A DNA stretch of 7,040 bases. Origin: Verrucomicrobiota bacterium (lineage in GTDB: Bacteria; Verrucomicrobiota; Verrucomicrobiia; Verrucomicrobiales; DEV007). Every line of letters begins with the position of its first letter. Position 1 is the stretch's first letter. The stretch lies in assembly GCA_027618625.1 (NCBI GenBank), contig JAQCER010000167.1, positions 1 through 7,040 on the forward strand. Direction: 5' to 3'. Positions 5,601-7,040 of this stretch are shown here, piece by piece. The notes under the pieces were generated by a model. The model made no database searches, was not told where the DNA came from, and saw only the letters and a program-made list of their open reading frames with translations. A program made the translations under genes and the position numbers.

Positions 5601-7040
5601 ACGCATTGTCTCGAGTCGTCGACTGGGCGCGGGACGGAGTCTCGATAAACCAGTGGAGGACGGTGAGATTGGTGCGAATCGATGGATCCTTCGGAACCGT
5701 GCCCAACCACTGGTGAGAGTTGACACTGTCGCGATAAGCCGGGCTCTTGCTTTCGTTTCCAATTCCATCCGTGGCCAAAACCTTCCACCGAATCATCTTG
5801 CCCGGCTGAACCACTGATGCCGGAATGGTAGCGGAATAAACGCCATCCGCCGCTTTTCCGTCAGGCCCGGCTCCATCGTCCAGCATCGGAACAGTGACTT
5901 CATCCTCGTACATCAGGCTGTAGACCAACTGCACACCGGCCACGCCACCACCATCGATCTCGATGACCTTCGCGGTGATTGGCAAATCGACGCCACCATC
6001 AGGCTGCTCTGGATTCTCTGTCACCTCTGAAATGAGCGGTCCTGGGGCGATCCCTGAGGCATTCGGAGCACCGGGAGTGGTGGTTAACAGGTAACCAGGC
6101 ACAAGTTCCTGATTGACGTCACGAAGTTCCGCAACCAGCTCCGGCAATACGATCAAATCCGATCCGCCAGCGCTGGAGTTCATGATCTGGATCGCCAGCA
6201 CATTGGTTCCAGCAACGATCTTCCCAGCGAAATCGACAGGGAAGTCTTCGAACACTTCGGCCTTTGCGTCTGCATTGGAAGCGGTCGATTGGGAATTCCA
6301 GGCAAGGTCGGCTGGATCGTTCGCTCCAGCGATTGGCTCCCCATTCAAAAAGGCGACGAATCCGTCTTCGTACTTGAGCCGCAGCGTCATGGTAACGACC
6401 GCAAATGGGTTCTCTACTTGGAAAGGCACACGGACGTAAGCGGTAGCATTGATAGTACGCATTGCGGCCTCCACGTCGCCCCCCACTCCGACCAAGCCAT
6501 CGTAACCAAAGCCGATCCCCGTTTTGCCCGCCTGCCAACCCGAGTCGTCGTAGTCGGCAGCCGCCCAATCGGCGATTGTCTCGGTCGGCACTGACCATTT
6601 GGCATCTGTGCCTGAAGCGATCAGGGTGGTTGCCTGCAAATTGGCTGGCAATGCCAGACCGAACGATTCGTTTTCGAACTGCTCAGGAAAAGCTGGATTA
6701 TAGGAATGAACAATGGTGGTACCATCGGGAGCGACCAAGCCGAGAAAATCTCCAGCTGCATTCAGTCGGAAATTACTGTGCAACTCACCCTCATCTTCCG
6801 TGCGGTCATTACCGGAGGCGAAGACCACCAGATGATAAGCCCCCCCCTCCAGCCTACGGCTGGGAAACCTCCACAGGTCGAGATTGGCTGGATCATCCGT
6901 CAGGTAGTAGCCAGCAAGATCGACGGCAGTCTCACCGTTATTGTGAATTTCGATCCAGTCGCTAGATTTGCCATCCTCGTCGAGAAAACCATCACTGCTG
7001 GAACTGGCGAGAAACTCCGAGATCACTAGGTCAGCGCGGG
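2677..7040 (-). CDS. Secreted CotH-kinase / lamin-tail-domain multidomain protein, 5' end outside the window
   Basis: At least 1,454 residues are visible and the frame stays open to the right edge. Residues here are counted from the GTG at 7026, but this is not the true start: the codons before it read x-R-A-D-L in frame, like the end of a signal peptide. Modules: lamin-tail domain 1-125 (V-I-S-E-F-L-A-S, S-D-W-I-E-I-H-N); beta-sandwich 134-300; Asp/Gly-rich beta domain 331-430 (D-D-G-A-G-P-D-G-K-A-A-D-G-V-Y); CotH kinase about 455-840; second beta-sandwich 868-1035; lamin-tail domains 1048-1165 and 1169-1305; D-x-D-G-D linker with FLEYSLGT 1338-1358 and a tail ending FFRLRVTKR. CotH motifs are H-G-Q-S-T ... 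K-K-S-F-N-V (492-508), D669 followed by C-C-H-K-N-Y-Y-L-Y-R-D, and P-W-D-L-D-L (691-696). Known CotH proteins are atypical kinases that phosphorylate spore-coat proteins; the substrate here is unknown. No PEP-CTERM or other obvious sorting tail is seen. Confidence 0.9.
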   Translation of the reverse strand, partial: RADLVISEFLASSSSDGFLDEDGKSSDWIEIHNNGETAVDLAGYYLTDDPANLDLWRFPSRRLEGGAYHLVVFASGNDRTEDEGELHSNFRLNAAGDFLGLVAPDGTTIVHSYNPAFPEQFENESFGLALPANLQATTLIASGTDAKWSVPTETIADWAAADYDDSGWQAGKTGIGFGYDGLVGVGGDVEAAMRTINATAYVRVPFQVENPFAVVTMTLRLKYEDGFVAFLNGEPIAGANDPADLAWNSQSTASNADAKAEVFEDFPVDFAGKIVAGTNVLAIQIMNSSAGGSDLIVLPELVAELRDVNQELVPGYLLTTTPGAPNASGIAPGPLISEVTENPEQPDGGVDLPITAKVIEIDGGGVAGVQLVYSLMYEDEVTVPMLDDGAGPDGKAADGVYSATIPASVVQPGKMIRWKVLATDGIGNESKSPAYRDSVNSHQWLGTVPKDPSIRTNLTVLHWFIETPSRAQSTTRDNASMYYLGQFYDNVESDLHGQSTSGGNFVKKSFNVDFPETQRFRWKEGEKRVRDIKLLTNWADKAKMRHPLAYEVLREAGVAAHFAFTVRVQQNGEFYSIQDIIEDPDDTYLDRAGLNPNGALYKMYNTFNNTGEARATVNEKKTRKSESRDDIVEMYAGISLREAAAKRAYIMDNVDIPKTVNYLATNLLLSNTDCCHKNYYLYRDSDQTGEWAMLPWDLDLAWGRQWNGTDNYFDDKLFADRPIILGTNNGFVKAALAAPGVRDMVKRRIRTVSDQFIQPPGTPVEERWLERRMDEILAEIDPDDIEPSDADLDWEKWGTWTNPPYRRLVGATLETADEKHTMRGAIQRIKDEYAEQRRVYVYDRNTGNRGEKIPEAQAGFVSVAFEPLVSAGETKSILVPADGSLGDTWTAADFTPVGWTSGVNGVGYEGGTGYETLIGIELDRPNLTSDSVYMRMPFTLADVGNVTKLELRMKYDDGFVAFLNGVKIAAANAPDAPSWDSAATSSHSDSEAVEFVAFDVSQFVSLLKVGANVLAVQGLNSPSGASPGGGSDFLILPELHGGFAGAAAAQPKIDFGKVEFEPVSGNQDEEYIELINNNEIAVDISEWKLEGGVDFAFEPGTVIPAGWTLYVSPNVNAFRARTASPKGGEQLFIEGNYKGHLSNFPETITLVDHAGATIGSTTYEGNPSDHQRYLVISELMYNPKADRGSEFIEIRNISDAVTLDLTGVKLSGGVIFDFTGSNVTSLAPGGVVLVVRKLVGFRAVYGNDLNAIIAGEFADGSALSNGGERLKLEDPGNYTNTQVDYDDADPWPKGADGEGASIELVNFSSRPDPNASANWVTSTNPNGTPGAGAVIPDGFTGDPNVDVDGDTLSRFLEYSLGTSDLDAASGLDAISTGIDVSGKVTFSFQRNKAASDVTFAVEVSDALGNWSDGTAVLDLAGTADLGGNVENVTYRTKSAATGQMFFRLRVTKR
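3922..4425 (-). repeat. Second copy of the internal beta-sandwich module in the CotH protein
   Basis: Residues 868-1035 of the large protein. The core reads K-Y-D-D-G-F-V-A-F-L-N-G-V-K-I-A, followed by G-A-N-V-L-A-V-Q and G-G-S-D-F-L-I-L-P-E-L, matching the first copy at 6127-6627. It looks like a jelly-roll/galactose-binding-like module on the C-terminal side of the kinase; the fold is inferred from pattern only. Confidence 0.75.
4927..5058 (-). other. Predicted catalytic segment of the CotH kinase domain
   Basis: This encodes residues 657-700 of the large protein: N-Y-L-A-T-N-L-L-L-S-N-T-D, C-C-H-K-N-Y-Y-L-Y-R-D, then P-W-D-L-D-L-A-W-G. From family knowledge, two aspartates about 23 residues apart are essential in Bacillus CotH. 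D669 and D693, 24 apart, are the natural equivalents, with K503/K504 of the upstream KKSF motif as candidate ATP contact. The pair C670-C671 lies between D669 and the conserved H-K-N. Confidence 0.7.
6127..6627 (-). repeat. First copy of the internal beta-sandwich module in the CotH protein
   Basis: Residues 134-300 of the large protein. The core reads K-Y-E-D-G-F-V-A-F-L-N-G-E-P-I-A, followed by G-T-N-V-L-A-I-Q and G-G-S-D-L-I-V-L-P-E-L. The core agrees with the second copy at 13 of 16 residues. At DNA level 6341-6375 matches 4145-4179 at 30 of 35 bases, so the duplication is still visible in nucleotides. The two copies bracket the kinase domain. Confidence 0.75.

Noticed and set aside
5011..5817. 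A 268-codon plus-strand open frame
   Set aside because: It lies antisense to the CotH kinase domain and has no plausible start context or domain; the kinase motifs on the other strand explain the stretch.

Overview
The window carries four genes, all on the minus strand, so transcription runs from high to low coordinates. In order they are a very large secreted CotH-kinase/lamin-tail-domain protein (5' end outside the window), a Tat-exported DUF1552 protein, the DNA repair glycosylase Fpg/MutM, and the N-terminal part of an enolase-superfamily dipeptide epimerase that is cut by the left edge. Coding density is high: the gaps are 78 nt (51 nt with the longer DUF1552 start), 67 nt and 123 nt. 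There is no tRNA, rRNA, IS element, CRISPR array or integrase. The long plus-strand open frames are antisense shadows of real genes.

The likely host is a member of the Planctomycetota-Verrucomicrobiota-Chlamydiota group, most probably Verrucomicrobiota. This is inferred from family knowledge only. DUF1552 proteins and very large proteins combining lamin-tail and CotH domains are frequent in that group. The end of the large protein also has the D-x-D-x-D-G ... FLEYSLGT linker and a short beta-rich tail that I associate with verrucomicrobial secreted proteins.

Layout: positions 2677-7040 encode at least 1,454 residues. The modules in order are lamin-tail domain, beta-sandwich, Asp/Gly-rich beta domain, CotH kinase, a second copy of the beta-sandwich, two lamin-tail domains, and a calcium-loop-like linker with C-terminal tail. 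Positions 1267-2598 encode the DUF1552 protein with a twin-arginine signal. These two genes are close together and both products look exported, so they may form a surface or periplasmic unit. Positions 387-1199 encode a complete, canonical Fpg. Positions 1-263 hold the first 87 residues of a probable L-Ala-D/L-Glu-type epimerase, which would act in murein peptide recycling. The last two are housekeeping functions with no evident link to the first two.

The most notable observation is that the only two cysteines in the visible part of the giant protein are adjacent, and lie directly after a predicted catalytic aspartate of the CotH kinase. Other points worth attention are the duplicated beta-sandwich flanking the kinase, a G8 tract early in the same gene, and inverted repeats in all three intergenic gaps. 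I see no evidence for a wholly new defence or mobile system here.
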